Notes: generated by a model from the letters alone, not told the origin. A stretch of DNA of 64,000 nucleotides from Rodentibacter caecimuris (GCF_001019715.1 NZ_BBXJ01000001.1:1054001-1118000); one strand, 5' to 3'; shown: positions 1 through 13,900, numbered from the stretch's first letter. Program-made: numbers and translations.

Positions 1-1
1 T

Positions 2-109
2 CGTTATTTTGATGAAAAACTGGAAAGTGGTTTCGGTATTATGGTGGATGATGTCATTGCCGCTATTTATGCAGTAATGGTGATTTTTTTGTTAAATATA
101 GAGTGGTAA
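2..109 (+). CDS. pgpA: phosphatidylglycerophosphatase A, C-terminal fragment
   Basis: Only the last 35 codons are in the window; the gene starts upstream of base 1. The peptide contains SGFGIMVDDVIAA followed by a hydrophobic tail, matching the end of PgpA, the inner-membrane phosphatase that dephosphorylates phosphatidylglycerophosphate to phosphatidylglycerol. The GIM(V/L)DD stretch near the C-terminus is characteristic of the family. The stop lies 3 bases before the start of the LysE-type exporter gene, so the two are probably co-transcribed. The same neighbours occur in H. influenzae as I recall. Identification rests on a short fragment. Confidence 0.75.
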   Translation, partial: RYFDEKLESGFGIMVDDVIAAIYAVMVIFLLNIEW

Positions 110-112
110 AAG

Positions 113-742
113 ATGCTAAATTTACTGATCGTTCATTTGTTTGGTTTGATGACGCCGGGACCTGATTTTTTCTATGTTACCCGAATGGCGGCTAGTAATT
201 CTCGTCGAAATACCTTTTATGGGGTTATCGGCATCACGTTAGGGGTGTCATTTTGGGCTGCACTTTCAATGCTGGGATTAACGGTGTTATTCGCTATGAT
301 GCCGGCTTTACATGGGCTTATTATGGTTTTGGGCGGTAGTTATTTGAGTTATCTCGGTTTTTTATTGATTCGTAGCAGACAAAATGCAGAATTTGTACCG
401 ATTTCAGCGAAAGAATTAAATGAACAAACCAATGCAAAAAAAGAAATTTTGAAAGGTTTGCTTGTGAATTTATCCAATGCCAAAGCCGTCGTTTATTTTT
501 CCAGCGTAATGTCTTTGGTTTTAGCGAAAATGACGGAAATATGGGAAATGGGGTTGGCGTTCGGTTTAATTGTCATTGTAACATTCTTGTATTTTTACCT
601 GATTTCATTTATTTTTTCACGGAATGTGGCAAAACAGTTTTATCGCCAATATAGCCGTTATATTGATAATGTAGCAGGCGTGGTATTTTTATTTTTTGGT
701 TGTGTACTGATCTATAGTGGTATCACTGAGATGATTAATTAA
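113..742 (+). CDS. LysE/RhtB-family amino acid exporter
   Basis: A 209-residue inner-membrane protein with about six hydrophobic segments. Near the N-terminus it carries the family signature FGLMTPGPDFFYVTRMAAS (LysE/RhtB proteins have a TPGP motif), followed by a GVIGITLGVSFW stretch. Relatives export amino acids or homoserine lactone-like solutes; the substrate cannot be read from sequence. It starts 3 bases after the pgpA stop and ends 15 bases before dapB, so pgpA, this gene and dapB look like one operon. Length is normal for the family and the reading frame is intact. Confidence 0.85.
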   Translation: MLNLLIVHLFGLMTPGPDFFYVTRMAASNSRRNTFYGVIGITLGVSFWAALSMLGLTVLFAMMPALHGLIMVLGGSYLSYLGFLLIRSRQNAEFVPISAKELNEQTNAKKEILKGLLVNLSNAKAVVYFSSVMSLVLAKMTEIWEMGLAFGLIVIVTFLYFYLISFIFSRNVAKQFYRQYSRYIDNVAGVVFLFFGCVLIYSGITEMIN

Positions 743-1813
<1,071 letters not shown>

Positions 1814-1936
1814 ATGCTGCATAATGTTCGGTTTGTTGCCCAATTATATAGGAAAAAGTGAAAACTCTGTTAAAATTCACCAAAATTTTGATGAGATATA
1901 AGTTCATTTCAAGGATTATTTCCTGTTGGAGGCATT

Positions 1937-2623
1937 GTGAAATTAGCCGTAAAAATTCCTGTAATTTTGACCGCACTTGGTTTAACCGCTTGTAGCTCGA
2001 TCAGCAAAGAGCCGGTGAAATCTATTGATATTTATGTGAAACCTTATTATTCCTCGGAAAAGGGCAATGCAGGAAACGTATTTGTACATAAGCAACTTGA
2101 TCCGATGTTGCGGGAAAATACCTTAAACGGGTATCAAAGTGCGGTCAAATTTGTGCAAGAAAATCCGGCACGGATTTCGCCAATCACCTTGTTTACTCTA
2201 GCAGCCCGTGCTTATGATTTCGGCTTACGTGATGAGGCGGTGAAATGGTTTTATCGTGGACAAAACCGTTTAATTACAGCATTTTATGTGTTGGATTTAC
2301 CAAAGGCAACTGTGGCGGAAAATACGGGATTTAGCCAAGTGGTAGAGCAATTTGTGAATCCCTACGCTTTTTGTGATTTAAACAAACAACGTAAAACTGC
2401 GGAAGAGGCAGTAAATTGGGTGATTTCCCATCCTTATGAAACGGTTTTTATAAAAGCATTACCCTCCAAATTTCAAGATCGCAAAGTTGCATTAAAAGCA
2501 GCCGAAAAAAAATTGAAGCTTCGTTTAAAGGCACAGGATGAGTTTTTTGCTGATCCACAAAATAAAGCGAAGTGGCAAAAAGAGCGATCGGAAAATCATG
2601 TAAATGAAAGGTTTTGCTGGTAA
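1937..2623 (+). CDS. putative lipoprotein, conserved hypothetical
   Basis: A 228-residue protein that starts at a GTG. The ribosome-binding site TTGGAGG at 1926-1932 fixes this start. It has a lipoprotein signal peptide with lipobox LTAC (cysteine at residue 19), then a soluble domain with no motif I can assign. The segment VKWFYRGQNRLITAFYVLDL lies mid-protein and the C-terminus is lysine/arginine-rich. It is probably anchored on the periplasmic side of a membrane. It stands alone and is followed directly by a strong terminator at 2631-2664. Function unknown. Confidence 0.8.
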   Translation: MKLAVKIPVILTALGLTACSSISKEPVKSIDIYVKPYYSSEKGNAGNVFVHKQLDPMLRENTLNGYQSAVKFVQENPARISPITLFTLAARAYDFGLRDEAVKWFYRGQNRLITAFYVLDLPKATVAENTGFSQVVEQFVNPYAFCDLNKQRKTAEEAVNWVISHPYETVFIKALPSKFQDRKVALKAAEKKLKLRLKAQDEFFADPQNKAKWQKERSENHVNERFCW

Positions 2624-2630
2624 AAAACAA

Positions 2631-2664
2631 AAATCCCTTAGCTTTTTAACTAAGGGATTTTTTA
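2631..2664 (+). terminator. intrinsic terminator after the lipoprotein gene
   Basis: An 11-base-pair stem (AAATCCCTTAG pairing with CTAAGGGATTT) with an 8-base loop runs straight into a T-run. It begins 8 bases after the lipoprotein stop. Confidence 0.9.
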
Positions 2665-2668
2665 TTGA

Positions 2669-2745
2669 TGGCGGGAAGTGAGGTTTGAACTCACTGAGGA
2701 GAGGGGAAACTCTAGCCACTTTTTAAGACTTAACCAATGTTCAAA
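2669..2745 (-). pseudogene. decayed tRNA-Ser copy
   Basis: On the minus strand this stretch resembles the intact tRNA-Ser at 16944-17033 along its whole length. It keeps a perfect five-pair T-stem around loop TTCAAAC (GTGAG/CTCAC), the 3' acceptor half TTCCCGC, a recognisable long variable arm and the anticodon-arm stretch, in which CTTGAAAAC has become CTTAAAAAG. The 5' acceptor strand, expected to be GCGGGAA, is absent and the anticodon stem is broken, so it should not fold. It lies on the same strand as the intact gene, about 14 kb away, and the two bracket the two-partner secretion genes. It may be a duplicated integration-site remnant or an ancient tRNA in decay. Confidence 0.6.
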
Positions 2746-3263
2746 CATCTATATATAAACATTATTCCTATCAAATTTTCACACACAACCGCCATGCCAA
2801 ATTACCAATTCATTTTACTCTGTAACAGTTTAACGTTCTGCAACTTGTGAAAGACACATTGATAAACTTGTTTAACGCAAAAATAGTATGAAATTTTAGG
2901 GCGAATTGATTTCAACTCATTTCTTTTTGGAAAAATTTGAGAAGATTTGATTATTATTTGCTCGCTTGGGAAGGTTTATTACATTTTTTTGTCATTTTTG
3001 AAGAAAAGCTCCGTCTAATATGGGTGTGATTTTGCTTATTGAAAAATACAAATCTACAAACGGTGAAAAATCATCTCCGCTAAGTTTAGCTCATAATGCT
3101 ATGTCCGGTAGAGTAATAAAGTTTCGACCTTCGCCGGATATACAGGTTCGTTGACATATTGTAGTAGCAGAATCAGGGCTACTTCATAGAAAGTAGCTTA
3201 TCGTCTTAATTTTTATTACTAATTGAATAACTTAGGCATATTACATATTAAGGAGACCAATTA
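2746..3263 (+). other. AT-rich gap upstream of the secretion operon
   Basis: No open reading frame of note on either strand. The gap presumably holds the promoter of the tpsB-tpsA operon, but I cannot pick a convincing -35/-10 pair. A short inverted repeat (CTACTT, loop CATAG, AAGTAG) lies at about 3179-3195. An imperfect inverted repeat with TCCGG and CCGGA ends lies at about 3103-3139. A strong ribosome-binding site, AAGGAGA, precedes the ATG at 3264. Confidence 0.5.
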
Positions 3264-4952
3264 ATGAAATCTTCAATAGCGAGAAAATCTATCGGCTATT
3301 TATTTTACTTATCTTTATTCTCGGGAACGGCTTTTGCAACAGACGTTCTTACCCAAGAACAGCAGCAGTTAAAGCATCAAAGAATAATTCAAGAAACTGA
3401 CGAAGCTTTAAAAAAGGCGGAGAAATTCCTGCGCAAAGAGGCTGATCCGAAAACGGATAATACATTGACCGATGATACACAAACAGATCGAACCATTAAG
3501 CGCATTACCGTCGATCAAGCAGGACAAAGCGTTCGCTTGGATTTTGATTCTGTCATTAAACAGTATGAAGGAAAGCCACTGACGACTAAGCAAGTTTTTG
3601 CATTAGTTAAAGATTTAACCGATGTACTGTACCGTGCAGGCTATGTAACAAGTGCCGTTGGCTTAAAGAGTAATGTTACCGATAAAAACGAATTGGATTT
3701 TATTATTCATTGGGGCTATGTTAGCGATTATTTTGTCAATGGTGCTCTTCCGGAAACATTTAAAGATAAAGCAATGCTGTTTGTATTGCCTAATTTAAAA
3801 AATAAATTACTTAATGTCTATGATGTTGATCAGTTAGTTGAAATTTTAAATACAACAAATAAATCCACAGAAATAAAAGTTATTGCGGCAGAGAAAGATG
3901 GTGAGTCTAACTTTAATTTAATCACTCAGCGTACCTATTTGCCCCGTATTACATTAGGTTTTAATAACTCCGGTGCAGAAAACAACGAAAACGGACGGAA
4001 TCAACTTACGGCAAGTATTAGCTGGAGCGATTTACTGGGAATTAATGATAGTTGGTATTTTTCAACGGGATATCGATTATACAAAAAACATAAACGAAAT
4101 AATCAACAAAACTATCTATTAAGTTATAGCCAACCATTCTCTTCTTATACATTAGATTTAAGAGTTTCACAATCGGATAGTAAGAAAGAAATAAAAGGTA
4201 TTCACAGTTATAGCTCCGAGGGGAAAATTAAAACTGCAAATATTAAACTTGCTAAAGTTCTTGCTCGTAATAAAGATATGATTTTTTCAGGTTACGGCGA
4301 ATTAGAATTTAAAACAAAGAAAAACTATATTGGGGATCGTTTAGTCAGCCATTACAATAATAATAAACTCACAGTCGGATTATCCTATATTACAAATGTT
4401 TTAGGAGGAAAACTGTATAACGATATTTCTTATTCAAACGGTTTAGGTTGGTTTGGCGCCGATAGCCTTGCATATAATTCAAAAGGAGATAAAACACTCT
4501 CTTTATTATCAGGCACAATGAGCTGGTATAAAGCTTTTTTGGTTAAAGAAAGAGCGCTTAATTATCAACTTCGTTTAGGATTCCAATACTCTCCTTATAG
4601 TTTGTATTCTGATAATCAATTCTCTATCGGAGATGAATATACCGTAAGAGGATTTAAAGGTGGAATTACTTCTGGAGACAGTGGCTATTATATTTCGCAA
4701 ACATTTGATATCCCATTTTATCCTCAAAAAATGTCTATTTCCCAAATCAAACCTTTCTTAGGCGTTGATTTCGGTCGCATATTTAAACATCTCAATCAAG
4801 GTAACGAAACTATTGCAGGGATGGCTATTGGAACAAAAGTTCAAATCAGTCGCCTTAACTTATCTTTCACTTATTCCAAGCCAATTAAGAATGTAAAAGT
4901 AAATAAAGGTGATGCCCACATTTACTATGTAAACGGCTCAATTTCATTTTAA
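3264..4952 (+). CDS. TpsB outer-membrane transporter of a two-partner secretion system
   Basis: A 562-residue ShlB/FhaC/IbpB-type protein that exports its TpsA partner across the outer membrane. It has an N-terminal signal peptide (hydrophobic run ending SGTAFA at about residue 24), a charged helical linker, a POTRA-like region (about residues 75-205, with LTTKQVFALVKDLTDVLYRAGY) and a C-terminal 16-strand barrel. The barrel includes the conserved loop-6 motif VRGF at about residue 461. The protein ends in aromatic-rich VNGSISF, typical for Bam-dependent barrels. The exoprotein gene begins 30 bases downstream behind a ribosome-binding site, so the pair forms one operon. The frame is intact. 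H. somni IbpB is the closest family comparison I can offer. Confidence 0.93.
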   Translation: MKSSIARKSIGYLFYLSLFSGTAFATDVLTQEQQQLKHQRIIQETDEALKKAEKFLRKEADPKTDNTLTDDTQTDRTIKRITVDQAGQSVRLDFDSVIKQYEGKPLTTKQVFALVKDLTDVLYRAGYVTSAVGLKSNVTDKNELDFIIHWGYVSDYFVNGALPETFKDKAMLFVLPNLKNKLLNVYDVDQLVEILNTTNKSTEIKVIAAEKDGESNFNLITQRTYLPRITLGFNNSGAENNENGRNQLTASISWSDLLGINDSWYFSTGYRLYKKHKRNNQQNYLLSYSQPFSSYTLDLRVSQSDSKKEIKGIHSYSSEGKIKTANIKLAKVLARNKDMIFSGYGELEFKTKKNYIGDRLVSHYNNNKLTVGLSYITNVLGGKLYNDISYSNGLGWFGADSLAYNSKGDKTLSLLSGTMSWYKAFLVKERALNYQLRLGFQYSPYSLYSDNQFSIGDEYTVRGFKGGITSGDSGYYISQTFDIPFYPQKMSISQIKPFLGVDFGRIFKHLNQGNETIAGMAIGTKVQISRLNLSFTYSKPIKNVKVNKGDAHIYYVNGSISF

Positions 4953-4982
4953 TTCATATTTTTAATATAGGAGAAACTTAGT

Positions 4983-7900
4983 ATGAATAAAAATAGATAT
5001 AAACTGATTTTTAGTAAATCAAAATCATGTTTGGTTCCTGTCGCTGAATATATTAATTATGAATCAGGTGACACAGGTAGTGTAGAAAATAAAGAAGAAT
5101 GCGAATCTAGCAGTGAAGGACGACATATCTTCCGTCTATCTACATTTTCTTGTCTTATTAAATCACGCTTGTTGCACCTGGGAAATGCAGCATTAGCCTT
5201 CTTATTTGTTGTACCAAATACCGTATTTGCTAATGTAAATAGTAAGGATATCGTTTTAGATAAAGGTAATCATGAAACAAAAATATCTGAAACAACCAAT
5301 GGCGTACATATTATTGAGATTGCCAAACCTCAATATGATGGTATTTCTGATAATAAATTCCAAAAATTCAATGTAGGCAATGGTGCGGTATTTAATAACA
5401 GCAATAAGGAAGGAAGTTCTTATTTAGTCGGTCATTTAGACAAAAACCAAAACTTTGATAAAGATACAGCCAAAGCTATTTTAACTCAGGTAACAGGCAA
5501 CCAAATGAGTAAAATTAAAGGTGGATTAGAAGTTTTTGGTGATAAAGCAGATCTATTAATTATTAACCCGAACGGAATTAATATTAACGGTGTACAAACA
5601 TTCAATACGGATCGTTTTGTAGCTTCAACCAGTAATGTGATTGATCCGAAAAACGGCTTAAAACTGTCTGTTGAGAAAGGAACCGTAACCATTGATAAAG
5701 ACGGGATTGCCACTGACGGATTGAAATATTTAGATATTGTTGCGAAAAAAATTGAGCAAAAAGGAGCAGTTCGTAACATTAATGATAAAGCGCCTGTTGA
5801 AACCAATATAACCTTTGTAGCAGGTTCATCAGAATACGATGTGAAAGCAAGAAAGGTGAAATCTAAGCAGGCTAAATCCACGGAAATCGCAATTACCGGT
5901 ACAGAAGCCGGCGCTATGTATGGTAATCATATCCAATTTATCACAACAGATACGGGTGCAGGGGTAAATCACAAAGGTATCATTCTTTCCGAGAAAGATA
6001 TCCAAATTGAGAATGAACAAGGTAAGGTTGAAGTTGCTACATTACAAGCTAAACAGAACTTATCCTCAAAGGGCAGTAAAAAGCTTGATATTAATGGCCA
6101 AATCTCGGCTGGGAAAGCAATCAATCTAAACTCAACAGAAGTTAATCTAAAACAAAATACAAAGGTAAGCAGTCAAAAAGTTGATATTTCTGCGGATAAA
6201 ACTGCAACGGACAAAAATGCCAAAATTAGAGGTACAAACGTTAATATCAATAGTCAATCAACTCAAATTGGTAAGGACTCAACTGTAATTGCAACAAATC
6301 TGGATATTAAGGGTAAGAATCTAGAAAATAGCGGTACGATTGCAGCTCGTTTTAATAAAATTTATGTAGAAAAGCTAAATAATAAGAAAGATATTCTAGC
6401 TGAAAAGACGCTTGATATATCTACCTTTGGTAATATTTTATCCCAAAATAATATTACTCCGGATGATGGTTATCACAATAATGGGACTATTCAAAGTAAA
6501 GGAACTGCGAACCTTACGTTTAGAGTCACCCATTTCCACTCAGCTTCTCATAAACTACCGGAGGCTAGAGAAAAATTAACGCTTTCTGCTAAAGAAATCT
6601 TTTTTGATAAAGGTTCGGAAAACCAATTATCATCTTCACTGGATATCAACTCAAACGATGATGTTTTTATCAATAAAGGGGTATTAACTAGCGCTAATCA
6701 ATTATCTGTAAAGGGTCAAAAAATTATAAACGAAGGTTTATTAGGGGCAAAAAACAGCTTAAATCTAACTTCCTTCTCAAATATTACCAATAATGCTACT
6801 GGCGTTTTACATTCAGATGGTGTAATGAATTTAAATGCCGATGATATTATTCATAATCGGGGAGAAATTCTTTCAAAAGGAAAAATCACTGTATCAGCAG
6901 AAAAGTTATTGAATGATATTGAGTTTCAGGGCAGTGTATACCATTATGATCAAAATATTGAGTTGACAATTATCGATCCAGGGTCAAGCAGAACGGATTA
7001 TTATAGCATTTCCGGCTCTATTCCAAGATTAGGGAATAATTTAAAAATTTCTCATATAGGTAATATTCGTGGTGAAAGTGACTTTGAATTTATTCAAAAA
7101 GATTCCAAGCTAAGTGATGCAGGAATAACTAATCACGGCATTATTAACATTCAAGGAAATCTAATTTCTAATGGAGCAAAAAGCATCATTAATGATATGA
7201 GAAGTGCCAAATTTAATATATTTGATTATTATTTAAATTCACCAGCAAATATTACTATAAAATTCCAACCTATTGTCAATGGCATCGAAATTCCATTACA
7301 GGGCAATATGATATATAAATTTAACTCTGTAGCTCAATTAATAAAATTCTTTTTTGAAACGAAAGGTACTGAGCGTTACATAAAAAAAACTCGTGCTTTC
7401 CCTGTCTCACTAGATAAAGTACAAGTTTTAAAACTATTAAGATCAGTCAGATCTCCATTATTACAATCCACATTAACAACTATATTAGGTGCTAATTGGG
7501 AAAGTAAATCTTTGATGGAATTAAAAGCAGCATATGAGGCTTCAGAAAGAGCAAGTAAACTTGGTTCTAAAAATATAGAGCTTTATCCTAATAAAAAATC
7601 AAAAATACTAGCCGGCTCTTTTATTGGAGATACTAATATTTTAGTAAATGGTAAAAGAGGCGAGGAAGGAGCTTTTGATGATAAAGTGTCTATTGGGAAG
7701 CATACAATCCAAGCACCGCCGATTCAATTAAAACCATTTGTTGTACAGCCGGAAAATAATGGCAATAGCGAAATTGATTTATCCACATTATTAGAATTAT
7801 TGTCTAATCCGAATTTATTCATTGATCGCTCGTTTAATAAGAAAAAAGAGGACAACACCAATATCTTAGTTCCGAAAGAAGATACAGATCTATTAGGTGA

Positions 7901-10900
7901 AACTGAAGAAGAGAAAAAACAGCGTCTAGAAAAAGAACGTCTTTTTGAAAAAGAGCGTTTAGAAGAAGCAGAACGTAGAAAAAAACAAGTAGAAGAGGAA
8001 CAGAAAAAACTAGAATCGCTTTCTGAACAGGAAAAACAACGCCTCGAAGAGTATGAGAAAAAATTAGCCGAAGAGAAAAGAAAAGCTGATGAATTGGCAA
8101 AACAAAAAGAAATTCCGCTAGATAAGGATCGAGCTCGAGTAGAGGTTGATCCGCTTTATCACACCAGAATGAAGTATATTAATCAAAATGATTATGTCGG
8201 TTCTGATTATTTCTTTAATAATATTGCTCCAAGAGGAACGGAAGACAAAGTAAGTGTCATTGGCGATAGCTATTTTGAACACCAATTGATTACTCGTAGT
8301 ATTGAGAAAAAGGTCGATAATCATTTGGCACTAAAATACGATTTGACTAATGTCGAGTTGGTTAAACGTTTAATGGATAATGCGTACCATACGTCTGGAG
8401 ATCTAAATCTAACCTTAGGTAAAGCATTAACTAAAGAACAGCAAGATAACTTAAAAGAGGATATTATTTGGTATGTCAAATCAACCATTAATGGAAAAGA
8501 GACGTATATTCCTCAAGTTTATTTTGCAAAACAAACTTTAGAAGATGCGGAAAAATATAAAGGATTAGGAAGTGCGGTCATAAAGGCCAGAGAATTGAAA
8601 TTGAAGGCGAAAGACGTACAAAATTCCGGCACGATTGCAGGCAGCCGAGTTGATATTGAGGCTGAGAATAAAATTAAAAATACAGGGGATATTTTAGGCA
8701 AAGAATTGGTTCGTCTAAAAGGTCATAAAGGAATTGAATCAAGCGCGACTTCCTATGCTGACGAGAAAGGAAATACGGTTATTCAGAAATCAAGGATAGC
8801 TTCAGAACAACACCTACATTTAGAAACTGATTTAGATAGCGATATCAATATTACAGCCTCTGATGTAAAAGCAAAAACTGGTTTTGTAAAAACTAAAGAT
8901 CTCAAAGCTAAAGATTCTCATAAATTTAGCAGTAGTCATAAACAGAAAGAGATATTAGCTACTGGATTGTTTGGAATACAAAAGAAAGTTGGGGGAGAAA
9001 CGGAAGATACTTATAGTGCGGAATCCGTTGGTTCAGAATTAGAATTTGATCATCTTCATTTGGCTGTAAAAGGTGATGTAGAACAGACCGGTAGCAAGAT
9101 AAAAGCAGATCGTGTAACCGGTGTTATACAAGGTGATTATAAAACTAAAACAGGGCAAAATATCCAACATACGGATAAATCAAAAGGCGTCTTTGGTATA
9201 TTTGCAAGCGCATTAGCTGCCGGTGGCGGTAAGTCTGTTTCGGCTTCTGCTGATAGTGTCGATGGTGTCTTGACTCAAATATCAGAAAGTGATTACACCG
9301 GGGCTAATGCTGAATTAGGCATAAAGTTTGAGCAAGAAAAATCATCGAGAACTGACTTGAAAAACGTCAATAGCGAACTTGACGCGAAAAGCGGTGATTT
9401 ACAGGTTTTAGGGACTTTAGATATCGGTGGACTTGATATTAATAAATCAATGTCTGAATCCGCATCTGAATTAACGCAGTCAACAACCAACGAAGAAGCG
9501 AATAAAACAGAAGATGACAATTCTACAGATAAAGCTTCAGAAGTAGAGAAGCCTGTAGAAAATAATCAAACAAAAGGTACTAATCCAAATTTACGCAAGC
9601 TATCTAAAGAAGAAATTGAAGAACTGATGGCGGAAAAAGATCAAGCCTTTTTTGACGCTCAGAAAAACCTGCGTAATGATAAGTTGAAATTAACCGCCAA
9701 AGAAATTATTTCAACCAAATACCAAGATGAAACTGATTTTAAATCGTCTAAATCTTCTTTTAAATTAGGTTTAGTCGGCGAAGCCCACTCTGCAGTTGCT
9801 GATATTGTCAGCCATTCAATTAAACAAGCAGAAGATGCTAAAAAAGGCATTAAACAAGACGGTACGGCTGCATTACAAGTGACGAGTGACATCGCTAATT
9901 TAGTGACAGGTGATTTAGTTGGTGGCTCAGTTAAAGCCCAAGCTGGCTATAGCCAATCTAATACGGGTTTTAACGAAAAATCGGATAATCGTAATACTTT
10001 AAACGGTAATCTGGTCTTGAGTGCAACAGAAGGGGGAATTGAGTTAAATAACGTTGAACGCAGTAAGAGCGGCAAACTTTCTCTAAATGCAAAAGATAAA
10101 GTTACCATAAATGCGGGTAAAACAGAAAGAACAGAGTCGGATGAATCTTGGCATGCAAAAGTGTCCGCTGGAGGTACAGTGTCTTGTGGGGTGATGTCTC
10201 AAGGCTGTGCAGTTGGTGTAACTAATGGTGTTGAAGCAGGATATTCTACAACAAATACCAACGCGACTACCTATCAAAATAGCCAATTGTTGGGTGATGA
10301 AATTGAGATCAATACAGAAAGCGATCTCACCCTATCGGGGGCTAATATTAAAGCGGATGTTTATCGTACAAAAGTGGAAGGGAAAACCTCAATTGAATCT
10401 AAACAAGATACCTATGAAAGACATAATAAACGCTTGGATGTGGGTGTCTCTGTAGGGGCTTCGGTAACCACGGCTTTAACCGTAAAACCAACAGGTAGCG
10501 TAACAGTGGGTTATGGTCAGGAAGATGAAACGAGTCGGATGGTTAATCAGCAATCAGGCATTGAAGCTGGAAAAATGATTGGTCAAATTAAAGACTTGGA
10601 TTTAACCGCTGGTTATTTTGTTGATAAAAGTGGGAATAACGACCTTACCACTACGGGCAGTGTTACTCATCGCTCTTTAGAAGACTATCATCATAAAGAT
10701 GGTGGTGAGTTCGGTGCATCTATAGGGTTAAATGAACGGGGAACGTCTCAAGCCAATATAAGAGGAGGTCGTTCGGCACAAAAACATTATGACGCGACCC
10801 AGCACTCAACTCTGTCAGGTATTGATTCTCAGCCTGTTGAAAAACCAATTAATCAGGATTTGAATAAATCTAAAACCGTTCATCGAGATGAACAATTAGC

Positions 10901-13900
10901 AAGTACCAGTTTTGGGTTTGAACTAGGTGATTTGGCTGAATTGGGGCAAAAAGGCCTAAATAAGGCAAAACAAGCATTAAATAAAAAATCAAATCAAAAT
11001 AGTGCAAGAGGATTGAACGATATTGCTTCAAATAATGATCAATTGCCAAAACCGAAACAATCGGAAGCGCCTATCTACGAAGAAATTCCGGATAGCCCTT
11101 ACGCTAAGCTAGGTGATGCAAACGCCAATGCTCAGCGTAAATCAACTGAGTCCGAGCCGATTTACAGCGAAGTGACAAAACCGAAACAATCGCAAGAGCC
11201 TATCTACGAAGAGATTCCGGATAGCCCTTATGCGAAGCTAGGTGATGCAAACGCCAATGCTCAGCGTAAATCAACTGAGTCAGATCCGATTTACAGCGAA
11301 GTGACAAAACCGAAACAATCGCAAGAGCCTATCTACGAAGAGATTCCGGATAGCCCTTATGCGAAGCTAGGTGATGCAAACGCCAATGCTCAGCGTAAAT
11401 CAACTGAGTCCGATCCGATTTACAGCGAAGTGACAAAACCGAAACAATCGCAAGAGCCTATCTACGAAGAAATTCCGGATAGCCCGTATGCGAAATTAGG
11501 TGATGCAAATGCCAATGCTCAGCGTAAATCAACTGAGTCCGATCCGATTTACAGTGAAGTGACGAAACCGAAACAATCGCAAGAGCCTATCTACGAAGAA
11601 ATTCCGGATAGCCCTTATGCGAAGCTAGGTGATGCAAACGCCAATGCACAGCGTAAATCAACTGAGTCCTATCCGATTTACAGTGAAGTGACGAAACCGA
11701 AACAATCGCAAGAGCCTATCTACGAAGAAATTCCGGATAGCCCTTATGCGAAGCTAGGTGATGCAAATGCCAATGCTCAGCGTAAATCAACTGAGTCCGA
11801 TCCGATTTACAGCGAAGTGACAAAACCGAAACAATCGCAAGAGCCTATCTACGAAGAAATTCCGGATAGCCCGTATGCGAAATTAGGTGATGCAAACGCC
11901 AATGCCCAGCGTAAATCAACTGAGTCCGAGCCGATTTACAGTGAAGTGACGAAACCGAAACAATCGCAAGAGCCTATCTACGAAGAAATTCCGGATAGCC
12001 CTTATGCGAAGCTAGGTGATGCAAACGCCAATGCACAGCGTAAATCAACTGAGTCCGATCCGATTTACAGCGAAGTGACAAAACCGAAACAATCGCAAGA
12101 GCCTATCTACGAAGAAATTCCGGATAGCCCGTATGCGAAATTAGGTGATGCAAATGCCAATGCTCAGCGTAAATCAACTGAGTCCGATCCGATTTACAGC
12201 GAAGTGACAAAACCGAAACAATCGCAAGAGCCTATCTACGAAGAAATTCCGGATAGCCCGTATGCGAAATTAGGTGATGCAAATGCCAATGCTCAGCGTA
12301 AATCAACTGAGTCCGATCCGATTTACAGCGAAGTGACAAAACCGAAACAATCGCAAGAGCCTATCTACGAAGAGATTCCGGATAGCCCGTATGCAAAATT
12401 AGGCGATAGCAATGCTCAAGCTAAATCTGGCAAATCTGAGCCGATTTATGAAGAGATTCCTGCTTTAACTCAGGAAAATAAAGCTAAACGTCCTTTACCT
12501 GAGTTACCACAGAGTGGTAATACAAAAGCGAATAGTGGCGAAAGCGATTACGCAGAAATCCCTGCGGTGGTTAGCAATAAAGCTAAAGCGGAGAACGCTG
12601 AAAGTGACTATGCAGAAATCCCTGCATTAGCCAAAACCGGCAATAAATCCGATAATGTCGAGTCTTCCCTTGCACAGGCAAATAGCAATAACAACAATAG
12701 CCGTGTATTGCCTACAATGCCTGAAACAGCAAACGTGGAACAAACCGGTGCGCAAAGTGCCCCGTCATTTTTCCAAAAGATTAAAAACTTTTTCAAAACT
12801 GACCGCACTTCGTCCAAAAAGGCAGAGGAAAATGCGAATAAAGGCAATCAAACATTAGACACCGAAGCTCAAGCGAACGGGAAACCTAACTACGAGAAGC
12901 TTGAGGACAATTTGAATTTGAAAGAGTTACTCAGTCTTGAGGCAAAACGTTATGATGAATTTGAACAAAAAATTCTCAATAACAGTGAGTTTTTAGCCGA
13001 AGCCCGTGAAGCAGCGAAGAAAAGCGTCCCTGAAGCGGTATTAAAACAAATGGCAGGCTCACCTGAGCTGGATGATATTCTCACAGACGGTGCGAAAAGA
13101 ACCGAACGTAAGATCAACGAAGCCTTACACTTTAAACCAAGCGAACAGGAATTTAACGCTATCCAGCAATTAGTGAAAAAATTGCCGAAAAGCGATGAAA
13201 TTATGAGCGTGCCGGAGCAAACTCAACGTATCGTCGATGCGTTAGCGGAAACGTCAAAAACGATTCAACGTTCACCAGAGTTAAAAGATAAGCTTAAAGG
13301 TGCCGTAGAAGAGTTTTTAAACGATACCAAAAATGGTCTAACCGTAGAAAGTATTGAAAAACTCAATCATGGTTTACGTCCGGACGAGGGTGAAAACAGA
13401 ACGTTGTATAAAAAAGAATCCTTAACCAAAGAAGATGCAATTTTCTCTGGACCGCAGGCATCTAAATTACAACTTGCACAGATGGTTGAGTTTATTAATG
13501 ACGCTAAAGCCAGAGGGGTTGAACCAAGTGTGTTATCCGGTATGGTTTACCAACGTGTGATTGCTTATCATCCGTTTGCTGAAGGTAATGGACGTGTTGC
13601 TCGTGTTATTGTCAATAAATTATTGCTGGATGCGGGATACCCGCCGTTTACGAAGTTTAGCAGTAAATTTGAGGAAACCATTATTCCGCAATCGGATAAT
13701 ACCAAAGACAGCGCAAGTAGCCCGGAAGTGATTAGCGAATTCTTACGTCTCTTAGGTGAGAAATCGGTCGATGAGGCTAAACCTAAATTTGCGCCAACTG
13801 AAGCTGCCTCAAATTCAGCAGGTCAGGCGGAAGATATCTATGCTCAAATCGATCCGAGTAAGAAAAGGGTAAAAACCGAATCAGAAGCGGAAAAAGCGGC

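Noticed and set aside
3151-3180. Possible tpsB promoter starting at TTGACA (3151-3156)
   Set aside because: No acceptable -10 box at 16-18 bases spacing.
11048-12400. CRISPR-like tandem array
   Set aside because: The 129-base units have no spacers, are in frame and encode the exoprotein repeat.
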